Below, in pieces: positions 26,822 through 36,456 of a stretch of DNA of 64,000 nucleotides. A program made the translations under genes and the position numbers. The stretch lies in the NCBI RefSeq assembly GCF_036231965.1, contig NZ_CP109499.1, forward strand, positions 992,001-1,056,000, read 5' to 3'. The notes below the pieces were generated by a model. That model was not told the DNA's origin, did no database searches, and saw only the letters and a list, made by a program, of their open reading frames with translations. This DNA comes from Streptomyces sp. NBC_01428. Its GTDB lineage: Bacteria; Actinomycetota; Actinomycetes; Streptomycetales; Streptomycetaceae. Each line of letters opens with the position of its first letter. The first letter of the stretch is position 1.

Positions 26822-29701
26822 TCATCGGGTGGCATCGTCAAGCACTTCCAGAACATGGCGGTAGGTTCGGCCGGTGGCTCGGGTCATGCCCATCTCACAG
26901 GTGCGGTTGCACGAGGCGTACGCGTCGTGCTCCCGCTGCTTCACCTCGGCGGCCTGAGCTGCCGTGGCACCCGCCGTGACCTCGGGATGGAGCAGTCCCC
27001 TGTCTCCGGCGAAGGCACAGCAGCTCCAGCTGTCGGGAACGGACACCTCGTGGGAGACGGTCTCCGCGAGCGTACGCAATGCGTCGTCGATGCCCAGGTG
27101 CACCGTCGAGCAGGTGGGATGCAGGGCCAGGGAGTTCACCTGTCGAGGCTTCGGCAAGGCGGGAAGGATGCGTTCGACGGCGAACTCGACGCTGTCGACG
27201 AAGCGCAGCCCCTCATAGCGAGTGCGTTCTTCCGGTGGCAGAGCATCCGCCAGCTGGAGCAGTCCGTGGGTGCAGGAGGAGGCATCGCAGACGACGGGCA
27301 GCGTGCCCTGGTCGGATGCCTTCCACAGGGCGCGCAAGGTGCGTTCCGCCATGGCCCGGTGACCTCGGGTGAAGCCCTTCGACTGCCATGGCGTGCCACA
27401 GCACAGGCCGTCCAGTCCGTCGGGGACCCGCACCGCGATGCCGGCCCGATCGCACAGTGCCAAGAACGCCCCGGCCGCTCCCTGCGGGGCTGCGCCGGTC
27501 GCACCGTCCGTTCCCGAGGCGAACAGCGTGCCGATGCACGCGGCGAAGAACACGGCTTGAGCCTGCTCGGGTCGACGGGCGGCCGGACGTGGGGGGCCGC
27601 TCAGCGGGATGTCTTCCTGCCAGTCCGGAATCAGCTCGGTGGCGCCCAGCCCCCTCATGGTCCGCGTCAGGGCACGGGTGACGGGGGTGGGCACCTTGTG
27701 GGCAACCGTGAGAGCGGTGCGTACACCTGCGACCGCACCACTCCAGTGACGGGCGGTGAACGTGCCGACCGACTGGGACAAGGTGCTGTGCCGTTCGCTG
27801 CGCAGCCGCTTCATCACCGCACCCGTGTCGATGGCCACGGGGCACGCCGTCACGCACAGGGAGTCGGCAGCACAACTGTCCACGGCGGCGTAGGCGTAGT
27901 CGGCTTCCAGCGCCTTGCGCCGATCGTCGTCGCCCTGTGCCGTCGCCAGGGCGATCTCACGTTGGAGGACGATGCGCTGGCGCGGCGTGGTCGTGGTGTC
28001 CGCGGTCGGACAGACTGGTTCGCAGTAGCCGCACTCGACACAGCGGTCGAGGTCCTCGTCGACTGCCGGGACGCTCTTGAGATGCCGCAGATGCGCGGTC
28101 GGGTCGTCGTCCAGCACGACACCTGGGTTGAGCACACCGGAAGGATCACAGAGCTTCTTGATGTCCCGCATGACCGCGTAGAGCTCATCGCCGTACTGTC
28201 GCCGCACGAAGGGGGCCATGACCCGGCCCGTGCCGTGTTCGGCCTTCAACGTACCGCCGGCACCGAGCACGAGATCGACCATGTCGTCGGTGAAACGGGC
28301 ATAGCGATCGACCTCTGCGGACGAGTCGAAGTCCTGGGTCAGCATGAAGTGCACGTTGCCGTCCCGGGCATGCCCGAAAATGACGGTGTTGTCGTAACCG
28401 TGCTGATCGAAGAGACCGATGAGGCCTTCGCACGTCTCGGTGAGCCTGGACATGGGTACCGCGACGTCTTCGAGCAGCGCGGTGGTGCCGACGGGGCGGG
28501 CCGCGGCCACAGCTGTATAGAGGCCCTTCCGCAGGTGCCACAGCTTCGCTCGCGCCTTGGCGTCACGGGTGAACCGTGCGCCGCCGATGACCGGGATCCG
28601 CGACAGAGCCGGCCGTGCCGCGGCGAGGACCGACTCCAGTGCTTCCACCGTGTCTTCGGTGAACTCCACGAGCAGCGCGGCGTGGCTTTCGATCCGGAGC
28701 CCCCGTAGCTGTTCGTCTGCGCTTGCGTCCGTCTGGGCCACGCGCAGCGCAGCGGCGTCGAGCAGCTCGGCGGTTCGCGCTCCTGCGGCCAGCAGTGTCG
28801 GCAAGGCGTCGGTGGCTTCGGCCAGGCCGGAGAACATGAGCAGGCCCGTGGAGGCGTGCGGCATGACCGGAACGGTCCGGAAGACGGCGTGCGACACGAA
28901 TCCGAGCGTGCCCTCGCTGCCGATCATCAAGTGGGCCAGGATGTCGACCGGCAGCGTGTGGTCGAGGAAGGAGTTCAGGGCGTAGCCCATGGTGTTCTTC
29001 ATGGAGAACTGGTGCGCGATGGTCGTGCGAGAGGTCTCCGAGGCGCGAATCCGATCACGCAACCGGAGCAGGCCGGAGTGGAGTTCGGGTTCTCGCGCTC
29101 GCAGGAGACCGTCGGCGTCGTGGGCCGCCGAGTCGACGATCGTGCCCGAGGGGAGAACGAATTCCAGCGATTCCAGCGTGCGGTAGGTGTTGTCCTGGGT
29201 ACCGCACGTCATGCCGCTGGAGTTGTTGGCCACCACCCCGCCGATCGTGCAGGCCGACTCGCTGGCCGGGTCGGGGCCCAGACGTCGGCCATGGCGCGCG
29301 AGCCGTGCGTTCGCCTGGCGGACCGTCAGGCCGGGTTGAACTCTGATACGCAGCCCGTCGTCGAGTACCTCGGCCTGACGCCAGTGGGTGCGCACATCGA
29401 CCAGCAGGCCATCGGTTCCTGCCTGGCCGGACAGGCTGGTACCGCCGGAACGCAGGGTCAAAGGCAGACCCGTGGCGCGTGCGGCGGCCATCAAGGCCCC
29501 CACTTCCTGGGCGGAGGCCGCACGCACGACGGCCTGCGGATCCAGCAGATAGTGAGAGGCGTCATGTGCCGCGGCCGCTCGCTGCGGCACGCCCGTCAGG
29601 ACCCTGGAAGGGTCACTGACGCAGGAGCGCAGCAGTTCGGCCAGTTCGCCGGCTCGGTTACCGCCGGCGGGGCTCGGTGGGACAACAGATGCAGGGCTCA
29701 T
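26822..29701 (-). CDS. FAD-binding oxidase fused to a Fe-S domain, D-lactate dehydrogenase-like
   Basis: A 959-residue fusion. Residues 1-530 are an FAD-linked oxidase (PP-loop LTLRSGGTSLSGQAG, then FGHARDGNVHFM and KAEHGTGRVMAPF). Next comes a two-cluster ferredoxin-type domain (CVECGYCEPVCP and CAADSLCVTACP). The C-terminus has two CCG-type domains (LCCGTPWQSKG and SCCAFAGDRG). This GlcD+GlcF-like layout is found in D-lactate and D-2-hydroxyacid dehydrogenases that pass electrons to the respiratory chain. MurQ and AnmK genes nearby make MurQ-derived D-lactate the likely substrate. GAAGGA precedes ATG 29701. Confidence 0.9.
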   Translation of the reverse strand: MSPASVVPPSPAGGNRAGELAELLRSCVSDPSRVLTGVPQRAAAAHDASHYLLDPQAVVRAASAQEVGALMAAARATGLPLTLRSGGTSLSGQAGTDGLLVDVRTHWRQAEVLDDGLRIRVQPGLTVRQANARLARHGRRLGPDPASESACTIGGVVANNSSGMTCGTQDNTYRTLESLEFVLPSGTIVDSAAHDADGLLRAREPELHSGLLRLRDRIRASETSRTTIAHQFSMKNTMGYALNSFLDHTLPVDILAHLMIGSEGTLGFVSHAVFRTVPVMPHASTGLLMFSGLAEATDALPTLLAAGARTAELLDAAALRVAQTDASADEQLRGLRIESHAALLVEFTEDTVEALESVLAAARPALSRIPVIGGARFTRDAKARAKLWHLRKGLYTAVAAARPVGTTALLEDVAVPMSRLTETCEGLIGLFDQHGYDNTVIFGHARDGNVHFMLTQDFDSSAEVDRYARFTDDMVDLVLGAGGTLKAEHGTGRVMAPFVRRQYGDELYAVMRDIKKLCDPSGVLNPGVVLDDDPTAHLRHLKSVPAVDEDLDRCVECGYCEPVCPTADTTTTPRQRIVLQREIALATAQGDDDRRKALEADYAYAAVDSCAADSLCVTACPVAIDTGAVMKRLRSERHSTLSQSVGTFTARHWSGAVAGVRTALTVAHKVPTPVTRALTRTMRGLGATELIPDWQEDIPLSGPPRPAARRPEQAQAVFFAACIGTLFASGTDGATGAAPQGAAGAFLALCDRAGIAVRVPDGLDGLCCGTPWQSKGFTRGHRAMAERTLRALWKASDQGTLPVVCDASSCTHGLLQLADALPPEERTRYEGLRFVDSVEFAVERILPALPKPRQVNSLALHPTCSTVHLGIDDALRTLAETVSHEVSVPDSWSCCAFAGDRGLLHPEVTAGATAAQAAEVKQREHDAYASCNRTCEMGMTRATGRTYRHVLEVLDDATR

Positions 29702-29827
29702 GGGTCCTTCAGTACGTCGTGGCGGCCGGGGCCGTCTGCATGCACGCCGGTTGAGAGTTCCTCTGGGCGCCGAGCCTCGCCCGGCCTGCCGGTGACGGGG
29801 GTCCGCGGCCGTCGTTCCGGGGTGACG

Positions 29828-30994
29828 TCAGCTGACGATGCGCAGACGCCGCGGCGTATCTGCCACCGCCGGCAAGCTGAGGGGGCCGCGTCCCGGCGTG
29901 ATGTTTCCCAGGATGGATTCGTGGCGGGCACCGGTGGTGGAGGGAAGCGCACCGCGCACGCCATGAACCGTCAGGAAGCCGAGGACGGCGAACGCCAGCG
30001 CCTCCTTCGCGTCGGAAGGCACGCCCAGGTCGTCACTGACCAGCAGGTGGACTCCCGGCAGTTCGTCGCCGATCATCGCGGTCATGACCGGATTGCGTAC
30101 ACCTCCACCGGACATGATCAGTTCGGTGACGTTGTACGCGCGACAGGCGTCAGCGACGGTGACGGCGGTGAGTCGGGTGAGCGTGGCAAGGACGTCGTCC
30201 TGGTCGGTCACCGGTTCTGCCGCGAGGACGTCCAGCAGGTACGGCAGGTGGAAGAGCTCCTTGCCCGTGCTCTTCGGTGCCGCCCGTCGGTAGTAGGGAT
30301 CTTCGAGGAGGCGCGAGAGCAGTCCCGCGTGGACCTGCCCCGCAGCGGCGCGCTTCCCGTCCTCGTCGTAGTCGCGCGCCCCCTGGGTGAAGTGACGTAC
30401 CGCGGCATCGACGAGGGCGTTGGCGGGCCCGGTGTCGAAGGCCACGGGGCCCTCGCCCGGCGCGACGACGGTCACGTTGGCGATCCCGCCCAGGTTCAGG
30501 GCCGCGGGCGTCCCGGTGCGGCCCTGCAGGAGAAGGGTGTCGAGCAGGCCGACCAGCGGTGCGCCTTGTCCTCCTGCCGCTACGTCCCGGGCGCGCAGGT
30601 CGGAGACGACCGGCAGGCCGGTCGCTTCGGCGATCCACGCGGGCTGACCCAGCTGCAGGGTTCCTCGCACGGTGCCGTCCTGTACCCAGTGGTGCACCGT
30701 CTGCCCGTGTGACACCACGAGGTCGGCGCCGTCCGGGCACAGTGCGCCGACGGCGTGGACAGCGGCCTGCGCGAAGGCCTGGCCCACAGCGGTGTCGAGC
30801 CGGCAGACGTCCTCCATCGTTACAGCGGCAGGCGGCAGTGCGGCGCTGATCCGCCCTCGCACGTCGTCGGGGTAGGGCAGGCTCACGGCGCCGCGGGGCC
30901 GCAGGACCAGCGCGTCCCCCTCGACCGTGATGTCGGCGGCGGCAGCCTCGATGGCGTCGTAGGAGGTTCCGGACATCAAGCCGATCACACGCAT
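29828..30994 (-). CDS. anmK: Anhydro-N-acetylmuramic acid kinase
   Basis: A 388-residue kinase that opens and phosphorylates 1,6-anhydroMurNAc to MurNAc-6-P, the MurQ substrate. The N-terminal MRVIGLMSGTSYDAIEAAAA is the family signature. SHGQTVHHW, LNLGGIANVTVV, DTGPANALVD and a C-terminal MSGGGVRNPVMTAMIGDELP motif confirm it. In Gram-negatives AnmK serves cell-wall recycling. Here it lies between the symporter and oxidase genes of the amino-sugar island. Confidence 0.95.
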   Translation of the reverse strand: MRVIGLMSGTSYDAIEAAAADITVEGDALVLRPRGAVSLPYPDDVRGRISAALPPAAVTMEDVCRLDTAVGQAFAQAAVHAVGALCPDGADLVVSHGQTVHHWVQDGTVRGTLQLGQPAWIAEATGLPVVSDLRARDVAAGGQGAPLVGLLDTLLLQGRTGTPAALNLGGIANVTVVAPGEGPVAFDTGPANALVDAAVRHFTQGARDYDEDGKRAAAGQVHAGLLSRLLEDPYYRRAAPKSTGKELFHLPYLLDVLAAEPVTDQDDVLATLTRLTAVTVADACRAYNVTELIMSGGGVRNPVMTAMIGDELPGVHLLVSDDLGVPSDAKEALAFAVLGFLTVHGVRGALPSTTGARHESILGNITPGRGPLSLPAVADTPRRLRIVS

Positions 30995-31160
30995 GACACG
31001 CCCCCTTCGCGGCGCCGCAGAGGTCCTACCGGTGAGACGAGAGGGCCGGCGAGGGTACGACCGGAGGTGCGCATCATGAGTGCTCCAAGATGGGCGGCCC
31101 GGGACGACTCCGGCGACGATGGCCGGGACCGCCCCAGGCCGGGGCGTGCTGCGGTGATGT

Positions 31161-32711
31161 TCAGGCCACGGTCACGGTGTCCGTCGCGGGTTCGTCGGCC
31201 GCTCCTGCCGGCTTCGGGACCGGTGCCTTGTGGAACAGGCTCATCACGCCACCCACGATCAGGGTGACGAGGACGCCCAGGGGCACCAGCCACTGGGCCG
31301 CGATGGCGGTCGGTACCGTTCCTCCGGCCGCCGTGACATCGATCTTGACGCTGCGCACGACGTACGTCATGACGCACACGGTGACGAGGAAGGCGATCAC
31401 GGCGTCGATCTCGTTCGAACGCTTGACGAGCCGGCCCAGCAGGAACGCGCCGAGCAGTGCGCCGTAGGTGTAGCCGGCGATCGTCAGACCGGTGACGTAC
31501 ACGTTGCCGGTGCTGGTGCTGAAGGCACAGGCGAACACCGCCATCAGCGCGGCCCAGACCAGTGTCATCACCCGCGCCAGCTTGAGCAGTGCCTCGTCCG
31601 AAGGAGTCCGCTTGAAGAAGGCCTGGATGATGTCCGAAACGGTGGAGTTGGACATGGAGTTCAGTGCGGACGACAGGGACCCCATGGCAGCGCCCAGGAT
31701 GCCGGCCACCAGCAGACCGGAGATGCCTACGGGCAAGTCGTGCAGGATGAAGTGCGGGTAGAGATTGTCGGCGCTGTCGAGCCCCATGTCCGCAAAGGTC
31801 TTCTCGCTGTTGTAGCTCCACAGCAGCGCGCCGACGAGAGAGAACGCCGCGAACTGGACGGCGACGAAAATGCCGGAGCCGATCATGGCCTTCTGGCTGT
31901 CACGCAGGCTGTTGGTCGCCAGGATGCGCTGGACGATCAACTGGTCGGAGCCGTGGCTCGCCATCGCGAAGATGGCGCCGCCGATGATCGCGGTCGGCAG
32001 GGCGAACGAGCTGGTCATGACGTGCGCCAGGTCGAAGTCGGTGTCGAACAGCTTGAACCGGCCGGCGTGCAGAGCGTCGGAGAAGCCTGCCCCGCCCACG
32101 TGACCGCTGAGGACGGCGATCGCCAGGATGGCTCCGCCGACGTACAGCACCATCTGGATGGCGTCGGTCCAGATGACGGCTTTGATGCCGCCCAGGTACG
32201 TGTACAGAACGGTGATCAGAGTCAGCACGATGATGATGAGTTTGTAGCTGGTGTGGACGCCGAGCTCGTCGAGCAGGAGCTTGATGGGGATCGCCGAGGC
32301 GAACAGGCGAACGCCTTCCGCGAGCAGCCGGGTGAAGACGAACGTCACCGAGGCGAGCCCCTGAAGCTTCAGTCCGAAGCGCTCTCCCAGGTACTGGTAG
32401 GCGCTGACGAACCCTCCACGCTTGTACAGCGGGATGAGGACCGTGGCGACGACCACGCGGCCGATGATGTAGCCGAAGGCAAGTTCGACGTTGCCGAAGC
32501 CACCGCCGTTGTAGGCGGCACCCGGCACGCTGATGACGGTCAGAACGCTGGTCTCGGTGGCCACGACCGAGAAACAGACGGTCCACCAGGGCATCTTGCC
32601 TTCGCCGACGAAGTACTCCTTCGCCGATCTTTGGCGTCCTGACAGGCGCAGGCCGATCCAGGCGATCGCGATCAGGTACGCGACGATCACCAGAAGGTCG
32701 AGGTGACGCAC
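31161..32711 (-). CDS. Sodium:solute symporter (SSS family)
   Basis: A 516-residue membrane protein with about 13 transmembrane segments. SSS landmarks include FVGEGKMPWWTVCFSVVATE, the TSVLTVISVPGAAY region near the sodium site, ILGAAMGSLSSALNSMSNST and a hydrophilic C-terminal tail. GTG 32711 follows AAAGGAG; an upstream start at 32774 adds non-conserved sequence. From context it may import MurNAc, anhydroMurNAc or a related amino sugar, replacing the PTS transporter MurP of other bacteria. Substrate is inferred only. Confidence 0.92.
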   Translation of the reverse strand: MRHLDLLVIVAYLIAIAWIGLRLSGRQRSAKEYFVGEGKMPWWTVCFSVVATETSVLTVISVPGAAYNGGGFGNVELAFGYIIGRVVVATVLIPLYKRGGFVSAYQYLGERFGLKLQGLASVTFVFTRLLAEGVRLFASAIPIKLLLDELGVHTSYKLIIIVLTLITVLYTYLGGIKAVIWTDAIQMVLYVGGAILAIAVLSGHVGGAGFSDALHAGRFKLFDTDFDLAHVMTSSFALPTAIIGGAIFAMASHGSDQLIVQRILATNSLRDSQKAMIGSGIFVAVQFAAFSLVGALLWSYNSEKTFADMGLDSADNLYPHFILHDLPVGISGLLVAGILGAAMGSLSSALNSMSNSTVSDIIQAFFKRTPSDEALLKLARVMTLVWAALMAVFACAFSTSTGNVYVTGLTIAGYTYGALLGAFLLGRLVKRSNEIDAVIAFLVTVCVMTYVVRSVKIDVTAAGGTVPTAIAAQWLVPLGVLVTLIVGGVMSLFHKAPVPKPAGAADEPATDTVTVA

Positions 32712-32827
32712 GGGCTCACTCCTTTGTGGGGCAGGTGCGGTCGCACCGAGAAGGGACGGCAGGTGCCGGTGCACCGGTGGGGGCGACGGAACGGGGTGGC
32801 GTCAACGGCGCGCTGCCCCTGTGGCCA

Positions 32828-33808
32828 TCACCCAGGGGACAGAGACGGGCCGAGGGCCTCGCGTCGGACACGTTTGACGGACGCCTCGTGCGGCAGTCGG
32901 CCGGCGAAGGCAAGGGTGCGCGCTCCGGCCAGCGGGTCACCGAGTGGAGGGACCCTGTGCAGGGGCAGGCTCGAGGCCGTGATCAGTGCGTCGAACGGGC
33001 CGATCAGCGGCTCACCGAGGCCGACCAGACCACCCGTGACGGCGACGGGCAGGGAGCGCCGTCCGGCAAGGGGCCGGGCAGCCGCAATCACACTCCGGGC
33101 CAGAGCCGTCGCGGCCGCGTGCATGATCTCGCCGGCGGCGCCGTCCGCGGCGGCTGCCGCCAGGCCGACTCGGGGAGCGAACGACGCAGCGACGCGAGCA
33201 GGATTCTCTTCCTTGGAGAGGATGGCAGGAAGCCGGTCGAGGTCTCCGAAGAGTTCGGTCGCATCGTGACGCAGGACGGTGTCCGCGCCACGGCCGTCGT
33301 GGGCGTGCAGCGCCGCCCGGAGCCCGGCCAGCCCGATCCAGGCGCCACTGCCTTCGTCACCCAACCAGGGGCCCCATCCGTCGACGCGGGTGAAGGTCCC
33401 GTCGTCACCGATGCCCACGGCGACCGCTCCGGTTCCGGCAGCCAGCACCACCCCGGCCTGGGCCCCCAGCGCGCCTGCATGCGCTGTCACCGCGTCGCTG
33501 GTCACAGCGACCTCGTCGGCGGACAGCTGGGCGAGAAGACGTCCCGCCAGCTCTTCCGCAGCTTCGGGCGCCGCTGCGGCGCCGGCTGCTCCGACAGAGA
33601 CGGCGGCCAGGTGCGTGCCGTGCCACTGTCGAAGAATCGGCCTGCTTGCGGCGAGCACCGCGGTCTCGGCGGTGGCTGCACCACCGAGTCCGGCCAGGCC
33701 AGGGGCGCCGGCCCCCTCGCACAGGAGCAGGGGCTCATCGCTGTGGTCGGTCCAGATCGCGGCGCGACAGCCGGTCTTGCCCAGGTCCACAGCCAGCACG
33801 GCTGTCAT
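32828..33808 (-). CDS. BadF/BadG/BcrA/BcrD-type sugar kinase (N-acetylglucosamine/MurNAc kinase-like)
   Basis: A 326-residue ASKHA-fold ATPase. The phosphate-1 motif is AVDLGKTGCRAAIW, the phosphate-2 region is VLAAGTGAVAVGIGDDGT, and DGWGPWLGDEGSGAWIGLAG is the NagK/MurK-type substrate signature. MurK of Clostridium, which phosphorylates MurNAc and GlcNAc, belongs to this family. In this locus it would make MurNAc-6-P for MurQ. It is the first gene of the leftward run (kinase, symporter, anmK, oxidase) and is divergent from the second RpiR gene. Confidence 0.88.
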   Translation of the reverse strand: MTAVLAVDLGKTGCRAAIWTDHSDEPLLLCEGAGAPGLAGLGGAATAETAVLAASRPILRQWHGTHLAAVSVGAAGAAAAPEAAEELAGRLLAQLSADEVAVTSDAVTAHAGALGAQAGVVLAAGTGAVAVGIGDDGTFTRVDGWGPWLGDEGSGAWIGLAGLRAALHAHDGRGADTVLRHDATELFGDLDRLPAILSKEENPARVAASFAPRVGLAAAAADGAAGEIMHAAATALARSVIAAARPLAGRRSLPVAVTGGLVGLGEPLIGPFDALITASSLPLHRVPPLGDPLAGARTLAFAGRLPHEASVKRVRREALGPSLSPG

Positions 33809-33935
33809 GCGAAGACTCTCCTATCGGAGACAGGCAGCTGGCCGTCTCGGTTCGTCAGTCCGCAGGGTCGTTCGATGTCCAGCGAGTATCGGAACAGCAA
33901 CCTCCGCATGTCAATAAGTTACGGGCAATCATTTC

Positions 33936-33977
33936 TGAAGTTTATTTTTGACCCCCGACCCGGAACGTCGCTAGGCT
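33936..33977 (+). promoter_or_regulatory. RpiR operator candidate 2 and promoter of the second rpiR gene
   Basis: TGAAGTTTATTTTTGA at 33936-33951 resembles the palindrome at 26748. It overlaps a promoter-like pair, TTGACC at 33948-33953 and TAGGCT at 33972-33977 with 18 bp between, which points toward the RpiR gene. It lies between divergent starts at 33808 and 34004 and so could control both directions. Confidence 0.5.
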
Positions 33978-34003
33978 GGCCCCATCCACAACAGGAGGAC
34001 CGC

Positions 34004-34951
34004 ATGGCGCATCCGGCCCCCCGACGCGACGCCGTCGACACCGCGCGAGAACCGGCGAGCGCAGACATCCTGATGCGCATCCGCGGGGCGCTGCCTTCCC
34101 TGGCCCCCTCCGAGCAACGCGTCGCGGAAGCCGTGCTCTCCAATCCAGCCGCGGCCGCGCATCTCCCCATCGGCGCCCTCGGCAACCTGGCAGACACCTC
34201 GAGCGCCACCGTCATGCGCTTCTGCCGAGCCATCGGTCTCGCCAAATATCCTCAGCTACGACTCGCGCTTGCCAGCGCGGCCGCACGCGAAGACGTCCTG
34301 GGCGGCGACAGGCCGGCAGTCACCACCGACATCAGCGCGACGGACACACTCGACCGCATCGTCGAGAAGATCATCTACAACGAGGTCCGAGCCCTCGAGG
34401 AGACCGGCACCGGAGTCGACATCGACACCCTCAGCCGCGCCATCGACGCCGTGAGCCACGCCCGCCGCGTAGACATCTTCGGCGTCGGCGCCAGCGGCTT
34501 CGTGGCACAGGACCTGCACCAGAAACTCCATCGCATCGGCCTGATGGCCTTCATCTGGACGGACACGCACGCCGCGTTGACGGCGGCAGCTCTGCTCAGG
34601 CCTGAAGACGTCGCCGTTGCCATCTCGCACTCCGGCACGACGCAGGACACGATCGAGCCCCTACAAGTCGCAGCGGAGCGTGGCGCAACGACCATCGCTC
34701 TCACCAACTTCGCCCGCTCCCCCCTCGCGCAAAGCGCAGACCTGGTGCTCACGACCAGCGTCCGGGAGACCCCGTTCCGCTCCGGCGCCACCGTCAGCCG
34801 GATCGCCCAACTCGCCATCATCGACTGCCTCTTCGTCGGAGTCGCCCAACGCTCCTACGACGAGTCGACAACGGCCCTGCAGAAGACCTTCGGCGTGATC
34901 CATCGCCGCACCCGCCAGCCGGCTTCCCGCCGCTCCCCTGGCGACGACTGA
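34004..34951 (+). CDS. RpiR-family regulator (second copy)
   Basis: A 315-residue regulator with the same layout as the first copy. The HTH_6 domain contains GNLADTSSATVMRFCRAIGL, and the SIS domain contains DIFGVGASGFVAQDLHQKLH and VAVAISHSGTTQDTIEPLQV. AGGAGG at 33993-33998 fixes the start at ATG 34004; the frame is open far upstream but only as a shadow of the kinase gene. The two copies are clearly related along their length and bracket the amino-sugar genes. Confidence 0.93.
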   Translation: MAHPAPRRDAVDTAREPASADILMRIRGALPSLAPSEQRVAEAVLSNPAAAAHLPIGALGNLADTSSATVMRFCRAIGLAKYPQLRLALASAAAREDVLGGDRPAVTTDISATDTLDRIVEKIIYNEVRALEETGTGVDIDTLSRAIDAVSHARRVDIFGVGASGFVAQDLHQKLHRIGLMAFIWTDTHAALTAAALLRPEDVAVAISHSGTTQDTIEPLQVAAERGATTIALTNFARSPLAQSADLVLTTSVRETPFRSGATVSRIAQLAIIDCLFVGVAQRSYDESTTALQKTFGVIHRRTRQPASRRSPGDD

Positions 34952-35179
34952 AGCGTTCACAGCGTGTCCGGGCAGCTCAACCATCCTGCCGTCGGCCGGT
35001 CGTGCACTTCAAAAACACGCGCTCCGAAGGTCCATCCCCGACGCCGCAGAAGGCATTAGCGCGTGCCTCCTAGTCGATGACGTTGTTGGACAAGCCGTGG
35101 CGCACTGGATCCGTCTTGACTCTGCGGAAGCGCGTAGTTGGAGAGCCCGAAGACGCCGCGGCTGCACGCTGCGGACGGG

Positions 35180-36205
35180 CTACGTCATCAACTCGATGTG
35201 CGGATGCTCGGGCTCTGCCGGGCAGACGAACAGGTGCTGCCGGTAGCCGCTACCTATCTGGACCCCGGTCGCGTTGTAGCCGCGGTGGCCGGGGTACGGT
35301 CCAGCACCGGGGTGGGGGTGCGGAGACCAGCTGTTCCCGGCGTCGTCCCCTTCCTCGAACGTGGCGACGGTCATCAGGACCTCCATGCCCGTGCCGCACT
35401 CGGAGCAGGATTGCGAGCTGGGGTCGGTGGAGTTCCAAGCGGGCCAGCCGCCGACCTTCCAACCAGGTGCGTTGGACAGCACACAGTCGTAGTACGTGTC
35501 CGGGTCCATGTCTTCCTCTGCTGCCTGCGGCACACTCCATTCCTTGAGCTGCTCCCGCAGTTCCTCGCTCAGCTCCAGATGGTCGGGGTACTCGGTGATC
35601 TGCTCCGGTTCGAGCACGCACGGTTCCGGTAGATAGCCGTCGAACTGCACTGCGGGCGGCTCGGGGGGCGTGTCGAGGATGTCGGTGACGGCGGCTGCCG
35701 AACGCCAGCAGAGCAGCGTCCTGGGCATGATCGGATGGTCGAAGGGGCACCACAGAACCTGCAGCAGGTCCTTGCCCTCGGGCGGGCTCAGATCGGGCAC
35801 ATCCCGTACGTACAGCTGCGCGACGGGCAGCATCGCCATGGGGCCGTCGTACGCCTGGGCCGCCCGCCTCACCGGATACGTCCGACGGGGCCGGATCCGC
35901 TCGAGACTCTCCCGTTCCTCCGGAGTCAGGTCCCGGCCGTGCGAGGCGGTGAAGATCCGTCGTTCCAGCCGCAGATCCGCCGGGGACTTGGCTGGGTTGA
36001 TGCCATCCACCACATGCGGTTCCTCGCAGTGCGGCCACGGCTCCTCGGCGGGCCACAGCAGCGGCCCGCCGATCGAGCTGTCGTGCCACGTCGGCGCCCC
36101 AGGGCGGGGGTGCAGGCGGGTCGCCGTGCGGGCCAGCGGGGCCAGTTGGGGAAAGACCGCGGCAACGTCGATCGGCCGTGGCGGAGTGACGGGGGTGACA
36201 TTCAT
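35180..36205 (-). CDS. DUF1963-like protein (YwqG-type), tentative
   Basis: A 341-residue soluble protein starting MNVTPVTPPRPIDVAAVFPQ. The pattern SSIGGPLLWPAEEPWPHCEE, MLPVAQLYVRDVPDL and LLQVLWCPFDHP resembles DUF1963-type proteins. A CSECGTGMEVLMTVATFEEG stretch near the C-terminus offers a CxxC metal site. I choose ATG 36205; the frame continues upstream to 36382 with low-complexity sequence, and no start has a good ribosome site. Function unknown. Confidence 0.7.
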   Translation of the reverse strand: MNVTPVTPPRPIDVAAVFPQLAPLARTATRLHPRPGAPTWHDSSIGGPLLWPAEEPWPHCEEPHVVDGINPAKSPADLRLERRIFTASHGRDLTPEERESLERIRPRRTYPVRRAAQAYDGPMAMLPVAQLYVRDVPDLSPPEGKDLLQVLWCPFDHPIMPRTLLCWRSAAAVTDILDTPPEPPAVQFDGYLPEPCVLEPEQITEYPDHLELSEELREQLKEWSVPQAAEEDMDPDTYYDCVLSNAPGWKVGGWPAWNSTDPSSQSCSECGTGMEVLMTVATFEEGDDAGNSWSPHPHPGAGPYPGHRGYNATGVQIGSGYRQHLFVCPAEPEHPHIELMT

Positions 36206-36456
36206 GGCAGCAATCTTGCCAATCGCCTCTGACAACGGCCCTCGTGGCCGCCCCACGAAGAGCTCCGGCACGGGCGGCACCCGGGAGAACGCTACCGCCC
36301 GTCCGCTACTGGCAGTTGCCCCGCGAGCGGGTACACGATCGCCGGGTGGATGTCCGTCCACGCGGACTCCCTGTGGCCGCACACCGCCTGCTGATCAAGC
36401 CGGTCGGCAACGGGACAGGCGCCCGCCACCACCGGCATCAAGCGCGCTGCCTTTGT

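Noticed and set aside
32728..32760. GTGCGGTCGCAC palindrome upstream of the symporter
   Set aside because: Arms are only 5 bp and no second copy is seen; likely chance in GC-rich DNA.
32726..34951. A 741-codon frame that includes the second RpiR gene
   Set aside because: The first 426 codons are antisense to the BadF kinase gene; AGGAGG and the conserved N-terminus place the real start at 34004.
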